Shown piece after piece: positions 48,196 to 57,759 of a DNA stretch of 64,000 nucleotides (position 1 is its first letter; every line of letters begins with the position of its first letter). The DNA is taken from the NCBI RefSeq assembly GCF_040024445.1, contig NZ_CP157276.1, positions 5,208,001 through 5,272,000 of the forward strand. Direction: 5' to 3'. Position numbers and translations under genes: made by a program. The DNA comes from Prescottella soli (lineage in GTDB: Bacteria > Actinomycetota > Actinomycetes > Mycobacteriales > Mycobacteriaceae). Below the pieces are notes generated by a model. The model was not told the origin of the DNA, did not search any database, and saw only the letters and a program-made list of their open reading frames with translations.

Positions 48196-48807
48196 CTAAC
48201 GGATGAAATAAATCGTGGCGAACAGGCCGATCCACACAATGTCGACGAAGTGCCAGTAGTACGAAACGACGATCGCCGCAGTGGCCTGTGCAGGCGTGAA
48301 CTTGCTGACCTTGGTGCGGACGATCAAGAAGACGAACGCGATCAGGCCGCCGATGACGTGCATGCCGTGGAAGCCGGTCGTCATGTAGAAGACCGATCCG
48401 TACACGCTGCTCGAGATCGTCGTGCCCTCGTGCACCAGGTGGTAGTACTCGTAGCCCTGGCCGAGCACGAAGAACGTGCCCATGGCGAGGGTGAGCGTGT
48501 ACCACCGCCGGAGACCGAAGACGTCACCCTTCTCTGCCGCGAACACACCCATCTGGCAGGTGAAGGAAGACGCGATCAGCACCAGAGTGACCGGCACGGC
48601 CAATGCGAGATTGAGCTCGGTCGGCTCCGGTGGCCAGTTCCCATTCGCCTGTGCTCGTGCAACGAAATACATGGCGAAGAGCCCTGCGAAGAACATGAGC
48701 TCGCTTGACAACCACACGATGGTGCCGACGCTGACCATGTTTGGCCGGTTCAGCGAGTGCACGCGCTGGGTGATTGCCGATCCTGAAGTCCCTACTGCGC
48801 TCGTCAC
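48196..48807 (-). CDS. ctaE: Cytochrome c oxidase subunit III
   Basis: This is a 203-residue protein with five membrane helices. Conserved pieces are [29 protein letters not shown] near residue 24, [39 protein letters not shown] in the second half (containing the family's Glu and His), and [22 protein letters not shown] at the end. It supports the aa3 oxidase. Being first in ctaE-qcrC-qcrA-qcrB, it ties oxidase and bc1 expression together. Spacing to the opposite-strand hypothetical gene upstream is 126 bp. Confidence 0.97.
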   Translation of the reverse strand: MTSAVGTSGSAITQRVHSLNRPNMVSVGTIVWLSSELMFFAGLFAMYFVARAQANGNWPPEPTELNLALAVPVTLVLIASSFTCQMGVFAAEKGDVFGLRRWYTLTLAMGTFFVLGQGYEYYHLVHEGTTISSSVYGSVFYMTTGFHGMHVIGGLIAFVFLIVRTKVSKFTPAQATAAIVVSYYWHFVDIVWIGLFATIYFIR

Positions 48808-48933
48808 GCTGAGAAGTATGACGCTTCGTCGTAAAGGAAAGCCACCCGGGTCCTGCCTCGGCGCGTCGATGCAGGTCAGGGGCTATTCCGCTGCGGTCGA
48901 GGCGGCCATCGGCGGACGTGACAAAGTAGGCAC

Positions 48934-49380
48934 ATGGAACTCAGGCGTGGTGTCGCTCGTTGGATAGGCGGAATTCTGTCCAGGCGCTCGCCCGCGCCGC
49001 TCGATCGGGCCCGTCCGGACCTGATCGTGGTGGCGTCCGGATTCGATGACGTGGAGGCCTGTTCGACGGTGCTCGAGCGCGGTGCGGTGGGCGATCCCGC
49101 GTGGATTCCCAACGCCGAGGCCGTCCTCCGACATCATCTGCGACTGCCGGCTGCCGCCGTCGAGCAGGCAGTCGACATCGCGGCCCAGGACGGATACCGA
49201 CCCGTCGGTGATCCTGAGCCGTCGGATGACACGAACGTGCTCCTGCGGCTCGAGCGGGTGCAGGTTCTCGACGCCCTGCACTGTTCGCAGGAGCGCTCGC
49301 GCATGGCCGGGCTGGCCCAGCGACTGGACGGGACCGCGCTGGGCTGGGAAGGGCTGCAGCCGTCCGCGGCCAGTGAGTGA
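48934..49380 (+). CDS. Hypothetical protein of unknown function
   Basis: This is a 148-residue protein with no signal peptide or membrane helix. It is slightly acidic. Notable segments are [23 protein letters not shown] near residue 30 and [28 protein letters not shown] near the C-terminus, suggesting an alpha/beta domain with a helical end. I do not recognise a family. It is divergent from ctaE and directly upstream of trpD on the same strand. Coding is supported by frame-consistent composition and the conserved-looking ATG start. Confidence 0.65.
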   Translation: MELRRGVARWIGGILSRRSPAPLDRARPDLIVVASGFDDVEACSTVLERGAVGDPAWIPNAEAVLRHHLRLPAAAVEQAVDIAAQDGYRPVGDPEPSDDTNVLLRLERVQVLDALHCSQERSRMAGLAQRLDGTALGWEGLQPSAASE

Positions 49381-49469
49381 TCAACGTCGCGCGCACGCGC
49401 ACTAAGCTGCGGGGCGACGGTGCCCACCGGGTACCGGGTGAACGGGCAGCGAAAGCGAAAGGGATCGCG

Positions 49470-50564
49470 ATGGTGCGGCAGTCGGTAGCGCAGGGCACGG
49501 ATCGAGTGGCGGGCGCAGTCGACCGGAGCTGGCCCGCGATCCTCGGCGCCCTCACCGACGGCCGGGACCTGACCGCCGACGACACGGCGTGGGCGATGGA
49601 CGAGATCATGTCCGACGCCGCGACGTCGGCGCAGATCGCGGCGTTCGGCGTCGCCCTGAAGATGAAGGGTCCGACGCCCGCCGAACTGCGCGGTCTCGCC
49701 GACTCGATGCTCGGGCACGCCCGCACGGTGCCGGTGTCGCCCGACGTGGTGGACATCGTCGGCACCGGCGGCGACCGGTCGAACACCGTCAACATCTCGA
49801 CCATGGCGTCCGTCGTGGTCGCGGCGTCCGGGATCCGCGTGGTCAAGCACGGCAATCGAGCGGCGTCGTCGAAGAGCGGCGGCGCCGACGTGCTCGAGGC
49901 GCTCGGCGTGCACATCAACCTCGGTGCCGCGGACGTGGCGCGGTGCGTCGAGGAGGTCGGCATCGGCTTCTGCTTCGCGCCAGTCTTCCACCCCGCGTTG
50001 CGGTTCGCGGGAGCGCCGCGCAAGGAGATCGGTATCCCGACGGTGTTCAACGTCCTCGGCCCGCTGACCAACCCGGCTCGCCCGCGCGCCGGACTCATCG
50101 GCTGCGCATTCGAGGACCTGATCGAGGTGATCGCGGGCGTCCTCGCCGAGCGCGGCAACTCCGCGCTGGTGGTGCGGGGCGACGACGGCCTCGACGAGCT
50201 GACCACGTCGACCACGTCCGTCGTGCACGTGGTGTCCGGGGGCGCCGTCACCATGCAGAAGCTGGATCCGACCGACCTCGGTATCGCCCGGGTGTCGCTC
50301 GACGCCCTGCGGGGCGGTGACGCCTCCGACAACGCCAGGGTCGCGCGCGGGATCTTCGCCGGCGACGCGGGCCCGGTCCGCGACGCGGTGCTGCTGAACG
50401 CGGCCGGCGCGATCGCCGCCTTCGACGGCCTCGAGAAGGGTCTGGAGGAGTCGCTGACCGCCGGTTTGGCCAAGGCCGCCCACGCGATCGACTCCGGGGC
50501 GGCCGCGGCCCTGCTCGAGCGGTGGGCGGCATTGACCGTCGAACTGGCGGCCGCCCCCCGCTGA
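49470..50564 (+). CDS. trpD: Anthranilate phosphoribosyltransferase
   Basis: TrpD joins anthranilate to PRPP in tryptophan synthesis. ATG 49470 with GAAAGGG six bases upstream is preferred, giving 364 residues. The PRPP-binding [20 protein letters not shown] is near residue 91. [21 protein letters not shown] and PVFHPALRF are the anthranilate-site regions, and VRGDDGLDE is the magnesium-binding site. It is separate from other trp genes, as is usual in this order. Confidence 0.96.
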   Translation: MVRQSVAQGTDRVAGAVDRSWPAILGALTDGRDLTADDTAWAMDEIMSDAATSAQIAAFGVALKMKGPTPAELRGLADSMLGHARTVPVSPDVVDIVGTGGDRSNTVNISTMASVVVAASGIRVVKHGNRAASSKSGGADVLEALGVHINLGAADVARCVEEVGIGFCFAPVFHPALRFAGAPRKEIGIPTVFNVLGPLTNPARPRAGLIGCAFEDLIEVIAGVLAERGNSALVVRGDDGLDELTTSTTSVVHVVSGGAVTMQKLDPTDLGIARVSLDALRGGDASDNARVARGIFAGDAGPVRDAVLLNAAGAIAAFDGLEKGLEESLTAGLAKAAHAIDSGAAAALLERWAALTVELAAAPR

Positions 50565-50591
50565 GCCCGGCACGCGCGGTCGGGGGCGGTC

Positions 50592-50867
50592 CTACTCGCC
50601 GATCGAGAAGGCCGCCTCGACGTCCGCGCTCGAGTACGACTGGAACGCGATGTGGGTCGCGGTCTTGATGACGCCCGCCACCTTGTTGATGCGCTCGGTG
50701 ACGACCTCCGCGATCTGCGCGTGGTCGCGGACCTTCACGATCGCGATCAGGTCGATGTCGCCTGCGCACGAGTAGACCTCGGACACCCCGTCGAGGTCGG
50801 CCACCGCCTGCGCGGTCTCCGGGATCCGGTCGGCCTCGGCGTGGATCAGGACGATCGCGTTGATCAT
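50592..50867 (-). CDS. Stand-alone Lrp/AsnC ligand-binding (RAM) domain protein
   Basis: This is a 91-residue protein consisting only of the regulation of amino acid metabolism domain of Lrp/AsnC proteins, without a DNA-binding domain. It starts MINAIVLIHAEADRIPETAQ and includes GVSEVYSCAGDIDLIAIVKVRD, the typical ligand-site loop. Such short forms form oligomers and may modulate full-length Lrp relatives or sense amino acids. ATG 50867 has AAGGAG upstream, six bases away. It lies 8 bp after the stop of the nuclease gene and is probably cotranscribed with it. Confidence 0.93.
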   Translation of the reverse strand: MINAIVLIHAEADRIPETAQAVADLDGVSEVYSCAGDIDLIAIVKVRDHAQIAEVVTERINKVAGVIKTATHIAFQSYSSADVEAAFSIGE

Positions 50868-50875
50868 GTCGCTCC

Positions 50876-52609
50876 TTAACTGTGCTGACGTTCGATCAAC
50901 ACAGTAGGCGGTTGCGCGGCCCGCGCGAGCGTGCACCAGGGCTCCCAGGACCCGGCCCCGTGGGCGGGCTCGCACCAGCCGTGGCTCGTCCGGACGATCC
51001 GCACGCCGTCGCCGTCGAGCCAACGGGCGATGACCGCCAGTTCCTCGGGCGAGGCGCCCCGCAGGGGCGTCGCGTCGGGCAGGACGGTCTGGGCGGATGC
51101 GACCAGCGCCTCGACGACCGGCATGGGGGCAATGCCGCGCCGGGCGACGCCGGCGGCCGCCAGGCGTCCGGAACGGATGACGGCGACCTCCCAGCCGCCC
51201 TCGGCGGCGCGGCGGGCGGCGATCAGTTCGTCGACGGCGGCGAGTGCCGCCAGGCGCTGCATGCGGCGCAGGGCGAGCCCGAGGGCCGCCCCGCGGTCGC
51301 GCAACCGGGCCGCGCTCTCGAACAGTTCGGCGGCCGCGAGCTCCTCGACGCGTGCGCGCATGTGCCGCAGCGGCGTGTCGTCCTCGCCCCGAATCAGTGC
51401 CCGCGCGAGGTCGGGGGCGATCCTGTACCCCTCCTCGTCGTCGGCGACCGCGGGGCAGCCGCCGATCTCGCGGGGCGGGCACTTCGGTCCGTGCCGCTGT
51501 CCCTTCCCGATCCGCGTCGTACAGGTCCGCAGTCCGCAGAACTCGGCGACGGTCAGCGCCGCGTCGGTGGCGTCGGTCCGGGACCGGAACGGGCCCAGCG
51601 AGTCCGCGGTGGGCGTACGGACCACGGAGAGGCGCGGAAACGTCTCCGCGGTGAGGGTGACCCACCATCCGCGCATCGGGAACTTCGATCGCCGGTTGTA
51701 CGGCGGCACGTGCGCGCTGAGCAGACGTAGCTCCCGAACGCCGGCCTCGAGTGCGTGCGCGCACTCGACGTGGTCGAGCCGGGTGGCGAGCGCGACCATC
51801 TCCTTCATACGTCCGCGCGTCTCGGAGCCGGTGAAGTAGGTGCGGACGCGCCGGCGCAGATCCACGGCCGTCCCGACGTACAGCACCTCGTCGGACGGCC
51901 CGCGGAAGAGATAGACACCCGGAGTGCGGGGCAGATTGCTCGCGAGCGTGCGCTTGGCGCGCTGCTCCGCCGACACGCGCGGCAGGTAGTCGAGGAGTTC
52001 GGGCAGGCTGTGCACGCCCTGGTTACCGACGCGGCCGATGAGGGCGTGGAGGACGTCGACGGTGGCCCGGGCGTCGTCGAGGGCGCGGTGTGTCGGCGTC
52101 GTGTCGGCGCCGAACAGCGTCGCGAGCGCCGACAGCTTCACCGAGGGAGCCTCGTCCCGGCTGAGCACCCGGCGGGCGAGCTTGACGGTGCAGAGCACTT
52201 GGAAACGGGGCCAGGGGATCCCGGCGCGGGCGGCAGCGGCCTTGAGGAAGCCGACGTCGAATCCGGCGTTGTGGGCGACCAGCACCGCCCCGCGGGCGAA
52301 CTCGAGGAAGGTCGGCAGGACGGTGTCGATCCGCGGGGCCCCGCGCACCATCGCCGTCGTGATGCCGGTGATCTCCACGATGTACGGCGGGATCGCTCGT
52401 CCGGGGTCGACGAGGGTGCCCAGTTCGCCGAGGATCTCGCCGCCCCGGACCTTGACCGCCCCGATCTCGGTGATGGCGTCGGAATCGGCGCTGCCGCCGG
52501 TGGTCTCGAGGTCGACGACGACGAAAGTGGTGTCGCGCAGCGGGGCATCCAGTTCGTCGAAGGTCAGTTGACCGTCGTCGGTCGAGCGGGCGGTGCGCGG
52601 TGAACTCAC
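50876..52609 (-). CDS. DEDDh exonuclease with GIY-YIG (UvrC-like) domain
   Basis: The 577-residue product starts at GTG 52609 here, though upstream starts are possible (for example ATG near 52677) because the ribosome binding site is weak. Residues 24-190 are a DnaQ-type DEDDh domain: [10 protein letters not shown] (D, E), [10 protein letters not shown] (D) and [12 protein letters not shown] (H, D). Then a GIY-YIG domain ([27 protein letters not shown]) and a C-terminal region with a cysteine cluster, as in UvrC-like proteins. Function is inferred to be DNA repair or processing; the mycobacterial counterpart is Rv2191 (from memory). It is next to the RAM-domain gene. Confidence 0.9.
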   Translation of the reverse strand: MSSPRTARSTDDGQLTFDELDAPLRDTTFVVVDLETTGGSADSDAITEIGAVKVRGGEILGELGTLVDPGRAIPPYIVEITGITTAMVRGAPRIDTVLPTFLEFARGAVLVAHNAGFDVGFLKAAAARAGIPWPRFQVLCTVKLARRVLSRDEAPSVKLSALATLFGADTTPTHRALDDARATVDVLHALIGRVGNQGVHSLPELLDYLPRVSAEQRAKRTLASNLPRTPGVYLFRGPSDEVLYVGTAVDLRRRVRTYFTGSETRGRMKEMVALATRLDHVECAHALEAGVRELRLLSAHVPPYNRRSKFPMRGWWVTLTAETFPRLSVVRTPTADSLGPFRSRTDATDAALTVAEFCGLRTCTTRIGKGQRHGPKCPPREIGGCPAVADDEEGYRIAPDLARALIRGEDDTPLRHMRARVEELAAAELFESAARLRDRGAALGLALRRMQRLAALAAVDELIAARRAAEGGWEVAVIRSGRLAAAGVARRGIAPMPVVEALVASAQTVLPDATPLRGASPEELAVIARWLDGDGVRIVRTSHGWCEPAHGAGSWEPWCTLARAAQPPTVLIERQHS

Positions 52610-53073
52610 GTCACGAGACACTAGGGCCGTCCACCGACAGGGCCCTTGGACCCTGTTTCGCGGGGAAGAGACGAGCATCACAATTCGACTTTCGCGTCCA
52701 CGCCTGCGGGGTTCGCGATCTCTGTTGTGCGAGAGCGGTTTCGACGCCGTGTGCGGGACTCCGGGAGCGGCCCGGCGGTGCGGTGTGGATCCGCCGGGCG
52801 CGCGGGCGGAAGTGGTGGTGACCAGTGCCGACGCCGACCGCGGCCGGTCGGGTCCCGATCGCCGCGGCGTCGCCGGGGCGCCCCGGGGCGCGGTGAAACC
52901 GAACCGCTTGTTATCCGGTCGTGATCTCGCGTCGCCCGATCCGCGCCGAAGGCGGACAAAACGGGCGAACGCGGCGAATTCCGCGCGTTGGAATCGACAT
53001 GACGGATGCGCTTTCGTAATCTTCTCGAGACCTAGCGGAGTCTGCCGCCCCACCCGGAGCGGCATCGCTGGGC
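52610..53073. promoter_or_regulatory. Intergenic region upstream of the riboswitch, with a candidate promoter
   Basis: This region separates the nuclease start from the riboswitch. The part near the nuclease could be coding if the start is further upstream. A promoter-like pair TCGACA (52994-52999) and TAATCT (53017-53022) has 17-base spacing and would start transcription about 45 bp before the riboswitch. No gene is seen. Confidence 0.4.
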
Positions 53074-53215
53074 CCGCCTAATCGAAGCCTCCTCGGGGGC
53101 GACGTGCCGGGAACCCAAGTTTCTCTGGGGTGAATCCCGTCGAAGCCGCGCAAGCGGTGTCGGCGGGTAGGGCTGATCTTCCCAGCCCGAACCCGTCAGC
53201 TAACTCGGTCGGCGG
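53074..53215 (+). promoter_or_regulatory. c-di-AMP riboswitch (ydaO/yuaA class)
   Basis: The sequence fits the ydaO class by eye. CCGCC at 53074-53078 pairs with GGCGG at 53211-53215 to close the structure. Inside are CTAATCGAA at the start, GGGAACCCA, GGGGTGAATCCC, GGGTAGGGC and CCGTCAGCTAACTCGGTCGGC at the end, in the expected order. In actinobacteria this riboswitch precedes cell-wall hydrolase genes, and c-di-AMP turns them off. Here the next gene is an NlpC/P60 hydrolase starting at 53246. Assignment is from memory of the consensus, not from a covariance search. Confidence 0.9.
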
Positions 53216-53245
53216 ACGAACGGAAGAAACGGAGTTCCCTTTCTC

Positions 53246-53836
53246 GTGGCGTCATCTACTTTCAAGCGTTCCGCGCGACGCGCAGCCGTTGCCGGCGCTC
53301 TCGCCGTCGGAGCGGTCACGGTCACCGCAGCGCCGGCGCTGGCCGACGCGATCAACGTCCCGGGTGTCGGCACCGTCGAGGTTCCCGGTGTCACGCAGGC
53401 TCAGGTGGACGCCGCGATCGCGTCCGTGACGCAGGGCATCGGCACGGGAAGTGCCGCTGCGCTGCCCGCTCCTGTGGCCGCACCCGTGATGAGCGTGGGG
53501 GAGAAGGCGTTCAAGGCTGCCGAGAGCAAGCTCGGCGCCCCCTATGTGTACGGCGCGGCCGGCCCGGACGCGTTCGACTGCTCGGGTCTGGTGCAGTGGG
53601 CCTACAAGCAGGTCGGCCTGAGCCTCCCGCGCACCAGCTACGACCAGGCCGCCGCAGGTGTCCCGGTCTCGCGCGACGCTCTCCAGATCGGCGACGTGAT
53701 CTCGTTCTACGGCGGCAGCCACTCCGGCATCTACGCCGGTAACGGCAACGTCATCCACGCGTCGACCGCGGGTCAGCCGGTGAAGATGGCTCCGGTCTCG
53801 TCGATGCCCTTCGACGGCGCGCGTCGTTACGCGTGA
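53246..53836 (+). CDS. Secreted NlpC/P60 cell-wall peptidase under riboswitch control
   Basis: This is a 196-residue secreted protein from GTG 53246 with GGAG upstream. It has a signal peptide ending near APALAD, a Pro/Ala linker (to about residue 85) and a C-terminal NlpC/P60 domain. Catalytic residues are the cysteine in AFDCSGLVQWAYKQ, the histidine in GGSHSGIYAG and the histidine in VIHAST. It should cut peptidoglycan peptides outside the membrane. The c-di-AMP riboswitch directly upstream connects its expression to envelope stress. It is closely related in domain layout to the genes at 16.9 and 54.1 kb. Confidence 0.95.
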   Translation: MASSTFKRSARRAAVAGALAVGAVTVTAAPALADAINVPGVGTVEVPGVTQAQVDAAIASVTQGIGTGSAAALPAPVAAPVMSVGEKAFKAAESKLGAPYVYGAAGPDAFDCSGLVQWAYKQVGLSLPRTSYDQAAAGVPVSRDALQIGDVISFYGGSHSGIYAGNGNVIHASTAGQPVKMAPVSSMPFDGARRYA

Positions 53837-53856
53837 TGCGCTAGGAGTTCTTGCGG

Positions 53857-53892
53857 GCGGGGCGGTTCCGACATCGGTCGGGACCGCCCCGC
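53857..53892 (+). terminator. Terminator after the riboswitch-controlled NlpC/P60 gene
   Basis: A 16-bp stem with one G-T pair (53857-53872 with 53877-53892) and a 4-base loop lie 20 bases after the stop codon. Confidence 0.8.
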
Positions 53893-54067
53893 GTGCATTT
53901 GCGGGCGTTTTTCGTGCGTGGTTTGTGGCATTCACGACGATGCGCGATTTGTCCGACTCCGAAGTAGACACGGACATATGCCATTCCGTAACCTGTTCGA
54001 GACCTTGCGGAACCCATCGCCGGTCTGTGTGGTGGAGACGAATCCAGAAACGGAGAGTCGCGCTGCT

Positions 54068-55120
54068 GTGCCCTCGCAGAAGATGAAGCGCTCGATGTGT
54101 ACTGCCCTGGCGACGGGAGTCCTCTCCCTGACCCTCGTCGGACTGCCCGCCGCCTCGGCCGGCGCAGACCCCGTCGTGAACAACCCGACCGAGGCATTGG
54201 AGCGGCTCGCCGAGCTGTCGCGCGAATCCGAACGCACCACCGAGGCCCTGCACGACGCGCAGATCGACCTGGACGGCAAGCAGACGGCGCAGCGCGACGC
54301 CGAAGCCCGCCTCGCGGGTGACCGAGATGCTCTCGCAGCCGCACAGGCTCGGATGGATCAGTTCCGGCCCACGGTGAACAAACTCGCGGCCGCCAGCTAC
54401 CAGGGCGCGCGCACCAACCGGCTCTTCGCGGTGATGGTCAGTGACTCGCCGCAGCAACTCCTCGACCAGATGTCGGCGCTCGACGCGATCTCGAACGAGA
54501 CGTCGAAGGCGGTCTCGCAGTTCAAGGCGGCTGCGACCGACGCCGAGGCGGCCGCGGAGGCGTCGCGGGTGTCCGCGGACACGGCGCGCGCGGCCACCGA
54601 GCAGGCCAAGGTGGTGAGCGACGAGCTGCAGAGCAAGCAGAGCGAGCTGCAGAAGCAGATCGACTCGGTCACTGCGGCGTACGACCGGCTCACCGGCGCC
54701 GAGCAGGCGCAGCTCGCCGGCACGTCGTTCCCGTCCGGCTTCGACGCCGGTCGTATCCTGGCCGGCCTGACCCCGGGATCCGGATCCGCCGCGCTGCAGG
54801 CGGGTCTCACCCAGGTGGGCAAGCCCTACAGCTGGGGTGCGACGGGACCCGACGCCTACGACTGCTCCGGCTTGGTCGTGTGGGCGTACCGGCAGATCGG
54901 CAAGACCTTGCCGCGGTCGAGCCAGGCGCAGGCTCAGGGTGGCATCCCCGTCGACCGGAGCGCGCTGCAGCCCGGCGACGTCGTGCTGTTCTACAGCGAC
55001 GCGTCGCACGTCGGCCTGTACGCGGGCGACGGAAACGTCCTGCACGCGTCGACGTACGGCACGCCGGTGAAGGTCGAATCGATGGCGTCGATGCCGTTCT
55101 ACGGGGCGCGTCGCTACTGA
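54068..55120 (+). CDS. Secreted coiled-coil NlpC/P60 peptidase (RipA-like)
   Basis: This is a 350-residue secreted protein. The start is GTG 54068 or ATG 54083. A signal peptide ends near PAASAGA, then a long coiled-coil region (about 35-220) rich in Ala, Gln and Glu, containing LAELSRESERTTEALHDAQID. The C-terminal NlpC/P60 domain has the cysteine in AYDCSGLVVWAYRQ, the histidine in SDASHVGLYAG and NVLHAST. This architecture matches mycobacterial Rv2190c/RipA-type peptidoglycan hydrolases that act at septation; the coiled coil probably autoinhibits or targets the enzyme. It is separated from the riboswitch-controlled gene by a terminator. Confidence 0.94.
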   Translation: MPSQKMKRSMCTALATGVLSLTLVGLPAASAGADPVVNNPTEALERLAELSRESERTTEALHDAQIDLDGKQTAQRDAEARLAGDRDALAAAQARMDQFRPTVNKLAAASYQGARTNRLFAVMVSDSPQQLLDQMSALDAISNETSKAVSQFKAAATDAEAAAEASRVSADTARAATEQAKVVSDELQSKQSELQKQIDSVTAAYDRLTGAEQAQLAGTSFPSGFDAGRILAGLTPGSGSAALQAGLTQVGKPYSWGATGPDAYDCSGLVVWAYRQIGKTLPRSSQAQAQGGIPVDRSALQPGDVVLFYSDASHVGLYAGDGNVLHASTYGTPVKVESMASMPFYGARRY

Positions 55121-55155
55121 AACGTCGGCGTCGATCCGATACACGGTCCGCGAAT

Positions 55156-55183
55156 GGGCCCGATATCCAGGGGTATCGGGCCC
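55156..55183 (+). terminator. Terminator after the coiled-coil NlpC/P60 gene
   Basis: A perfect 10-bp stem (55156-55165 with 55174-55183), an 8-base loop and a TTT tract lie 35 bases after the stop codon. Confidence 0.7.
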
Positions 55184-55214
55184 TTTCGCGTTTCCGGCTC
55201 CTACACTTTCGGTC

Positions 55215-56582
55215 GTGTCCGCTGAAGATCACACCTCGAGCCCCCCGCCGAAGCGGCGTGTGCGGCGATGGGAGTGGGTGGGGCTCGGGGGCCTCGGCAT
55301 CGCCGTGGCGCTCGTGCTGTCGCTGACGGCATTCGATCACGAGGCCGACGTGCCCGACGTTCGCGACGCCGCGCCGGTCGCCAACCCGTACGAGGACGGG
55401 CGCCGCGCGGGTGCGCAGGCCGTGCTCGACGAGTGGGCGCGGGCGGTGCGGTCCGGTGACACCGCGGCGCTTCCGGGGCTGTTCGATTCCGCTGCGGCGC
55501 CCGGGTTCCTGGACGCGGAGATCCGGCGCGCCCGGAACGCGTCCCAGGTGCCGTTCTCCGAATTCGGCTACGACATCGGGCTCGACCCGGAGGTCCCGGT
55601 CGGGTCGGCGATGGCCGACCAACTCGGTGCGTCGGACGTGTGGGCGCCGACGGTGTACTTCCGGTACGCGATCGCCGGCGCCGACGCCCAGCCGACGCGA
55701 AAGCCCGTCGCACTCCTGCTGGCCCGCCGCGGGGACGAGTGGAAGCTCGTCAGCGACGCGGGCGTTCCCGGATCCGGTCGTGAAACCTGGCGAGGCCCTT
55801 GGGATTTCGGCCCGATGATCGCGCGCGTCGTGCCCGGTGAGGAGGGTCGGTCGTCGATCGTCCTTGGTCACCCGGGACAGTCGGCGATGGTCGATCGCCT
55901 CGCCGGTGATCTCGGCGAGGCGGTCGCTCACGTCACCGACGCGTGGGGCCAGGACTGGTCCCGTCGGGCGGTCGTGGTGGTCGCCGGCTCCCAGGAGGAG
56001 TTCGCGTCGCTGGTCGGCACCGCGCACAGCGGCGCCGACATCGCCGCCGTCTCGGTCTCGGACGCGGTGGACCTGCGGTCGCGGACCGCGTCCGGTCAGC
56101 GGATCGTGTTCAGCCCCGGGGCCGCCGACCGGCTGACGGACCTCACCCGGGTGTCGGTGCTGCGGCACGAACTGACGCACATCGCCGCACGCACGGTCAC
56201 CCAGGACGGGTCGCCGCTGTGGATCCTCGAGGGGTACGCCGACTACGTCGGTTACCGCGGCATCGAAGCGACGTTCGGCGCGCTCGCGCCGACGCTGGCG
56301 GCCGCGGTGGCCGCCCACGGTCCGCCGACGGCCTTGCCGACGGACGCGGACTTCGGAGCCGGGGGCGACACCGCGCGCCGGGCCTACGAATCCTCCTGGT
56401 CGCTGGCCGCATTCGTCGCCAGCGAGTACGGGGAGGAGCGGCTGGACTCGCTGTACCGGGACCTGGCGCAGGGGCGGGCGTCGGCGGACCAGCTCGACGC
56501 CCGGATCCGTGACGCGCTGGGCATCGGCACCGACGCGTTGGTCCAGGGGTGGGGGACCTGGGTCGAGAAGCAGCTGGCGTGA
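55215..56582 (+). CDS. Membrane-anchored gluzincin metallopeptidase (peptidase MA-like)
   Basis: This is a 455-residue protein from GTG 55215. Residues 22-42 form an N-terminal membrane anchor (VGLGGLGIAVALVLSLTAF), leaving a large extracytoplasmic domain. The zinc motif HELTH is at 318-322 in LRHELTHIAA, and Glu339 in WILEGYADYVGY is the third ligand, which makes the gluzincin pattern HExxH-(16)-E complete. The protease substrate is unknown. The gene is just upstream of pimB' on the same strand. It may be a surface protease of the envelope maturation system, but this is inference. Confidence 0.85.
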   Translation: MSAEDHTSSPPPKRRVRRWEWVGLGGLGIAVALVLSLTAFDHEADVPDVRDAAPVANPYEDGRRAGAQAVLDEWARAVRSGDTAALPGLFDSAAAPGFLDAEIRRARNASQVPFSEFGYDIGLDPEVPVGSAMADQLGASDVWAPTVYFRYAIAGADAQPTRKPVALLLARRGDEWKLVSDAGVPGSGRETWRGPWDFGPMIARVVPGEEGRSSIVLGHPGQSAMVDRLAGDLGEAVAHVTDAWGQDWSRRAVVVVAGSQEEFASLVGTAHSGADIAAVSVSDAVDLRSRTASGQRIVFSPGAADRLTDLTRVSVLRHELTHIAARTVTQDGSPLWILEGYADYVGYRGIEATFGALAPTLAAAVAAHGPPTALPTDADFGAGGDTARRAYESSWSLAAFVASEYGEERLDSLYRDLAQGRASADQLDARIRDALGIGTDALVQGWGTWVEKQLA

Positions 56583-56625
56583 CCCTGGTTCCCGGGGTGG
56601 TGGCTTCGGCACCTACGGTGGACAC

Positions 56626-57753
56626 ATGCGTCGAACCCTGTTGGTGACGAACGATTTTCCACCACGGCCCGGTGGGATCCAGTCGTACCTGCACACCTTT
56701 GCCGCCCAGCTGCCCGCCGACGACCTGGTGGTCTACGCCCCGCGCTGGCGCGGCGACAGTCACATCCGATTCGACGCCGAGCAGCCGTACGAGGTGGTCC
56801 GCCACCCCACGACACTGATGGTGCCGACCCCGTTCGTCGCCCGCCGTGCCGCGAAGCTCGTCGAGAAGTACCAGTGCGACAACGTGTGGTTCGGTGCCGC
56901 CGCGCCGCTGGCGCTGCTCGCGCCGACGGTCCGCCGGGCAGGGGCCCGACGGGTGATCGCGTCGACGCACGGCCACGAGGTGGGGTGGTCGATGCTGCCC
57001 GGCGCACGCCAGGCCCTGCGACGCATCGGCGAGCACACCGACACCGTCACGTACGTGAGCAAGTACACGCGCGGGCGGTTCGCGTCGGCGTTCGGACCGC
57101 ACGCGGCCCTCGAGCATCTTCCGTCCGGTGTCGACACGGACGTGTTCCGTCCCGATCCGGCCGCGCGGGCCGAGCTGCGCGCCCGCTACGGTCTCGGCGA
57201 CCGGCCGACCATCCTGTGCCTGTCGCGGCTCGTGCCGCGCAAGGGGCAGGACCAGCTGATCCGGGCGCTGCCCGCGATTCGGCGGAGCATCGACGGTGCC
57301 GTGCTCGTGATCGTCGGCGGCGGCCCGTATGCCGAACGGCTGCATGCGCTCGCGCACGAGTGCGGCGTCGGCGACCACGTCGTCTTCACCGGCGGGGTGC
57401 CGGCCGCGGAACTGGCCGCCCACCACACGATCGCGGACGTGTTCGCGATGCCGTGCCGGACGCGGGGCGCGGGCCTGGACGTCGAGGGTCTCGGCATCGT
57501 CTACCTCGAGGCGTCGGCGACCGGGGTGCCGGTGATCGCCGGACGGTCCGGGGGAGCGCCGGAAACGGTCGTCGAGCACGAGACCGGGCTCGTGGTCGAC
57601 GGGACGTCGGTCGAGGACGTTGCCCAGTCGGTGATCTCGGTGCTGTCGGACCGGGAGCGGGCGGCCGCGATGGGGGCCGCCGGCCGCGAATGGGTGAAGG
57701 CCCACTGGCGATGGGACGTGCTGGGGGCCCAGCTGCGCAGCCTGTTGGCCTGA
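56626..57753 (+). CDS. pimB': GDP-mannose-dependent mannosyltransferase, PimB' type (GT4)
   Basis: This is a 375-residue GT4-family glycosyltransferase. The start ATG 56626 gives MRRTLLVTNDFPPRPGGIQSYL, with the glycine-rich loop. HGHEVGWSMLPGARQALRRIGEH is the acceptor side, LSRLVPRKGQDQLIRAL near residue 200 the donor side, and EGLGIVYLEASATGVPVI is the EX7E motif. It matches mycobacterial PimB' (Rv2188c, from memory), which adds the second mannose of phosphatidylinositol mannosides. Its neighbours include the fatty-acyl ligase FadD15. Confidence 0.93.
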   Translation: MRRTLLVTNDFPPRPGGIQSYLHTFAAQLPADDLVVYAPRWRGDSHIRFDAEQPYEVVRHPTTLMVPTPFVARRAAKLVEKYQCDNVWFGAAAPLALLAPTVRRAGARRVIASTHGHEVGWSMLPGARQALRRIGEHTDTVTYVSKYTRGRFASAFGPHAALEHLPSGVDTDVFRPDPAARAELRARYGLGDRPTILCLSRLVPRKGQDQLIRALPAIRRSIDGAVLVIVGGGPYAERLHALAHECGVGDHVVFTGGVPAAELAAHHTIADVFAMPCRTRGAGLDVEGLGIVYLEASATGVPVIAGRSGGAPETVVEHETGLVVDGTSVEDVAQSVISVLSDRERAAAMGAAGREWVKAHWRWDVLGAQLRSLLA

Positions 57754-57759
57754 AAAGCA

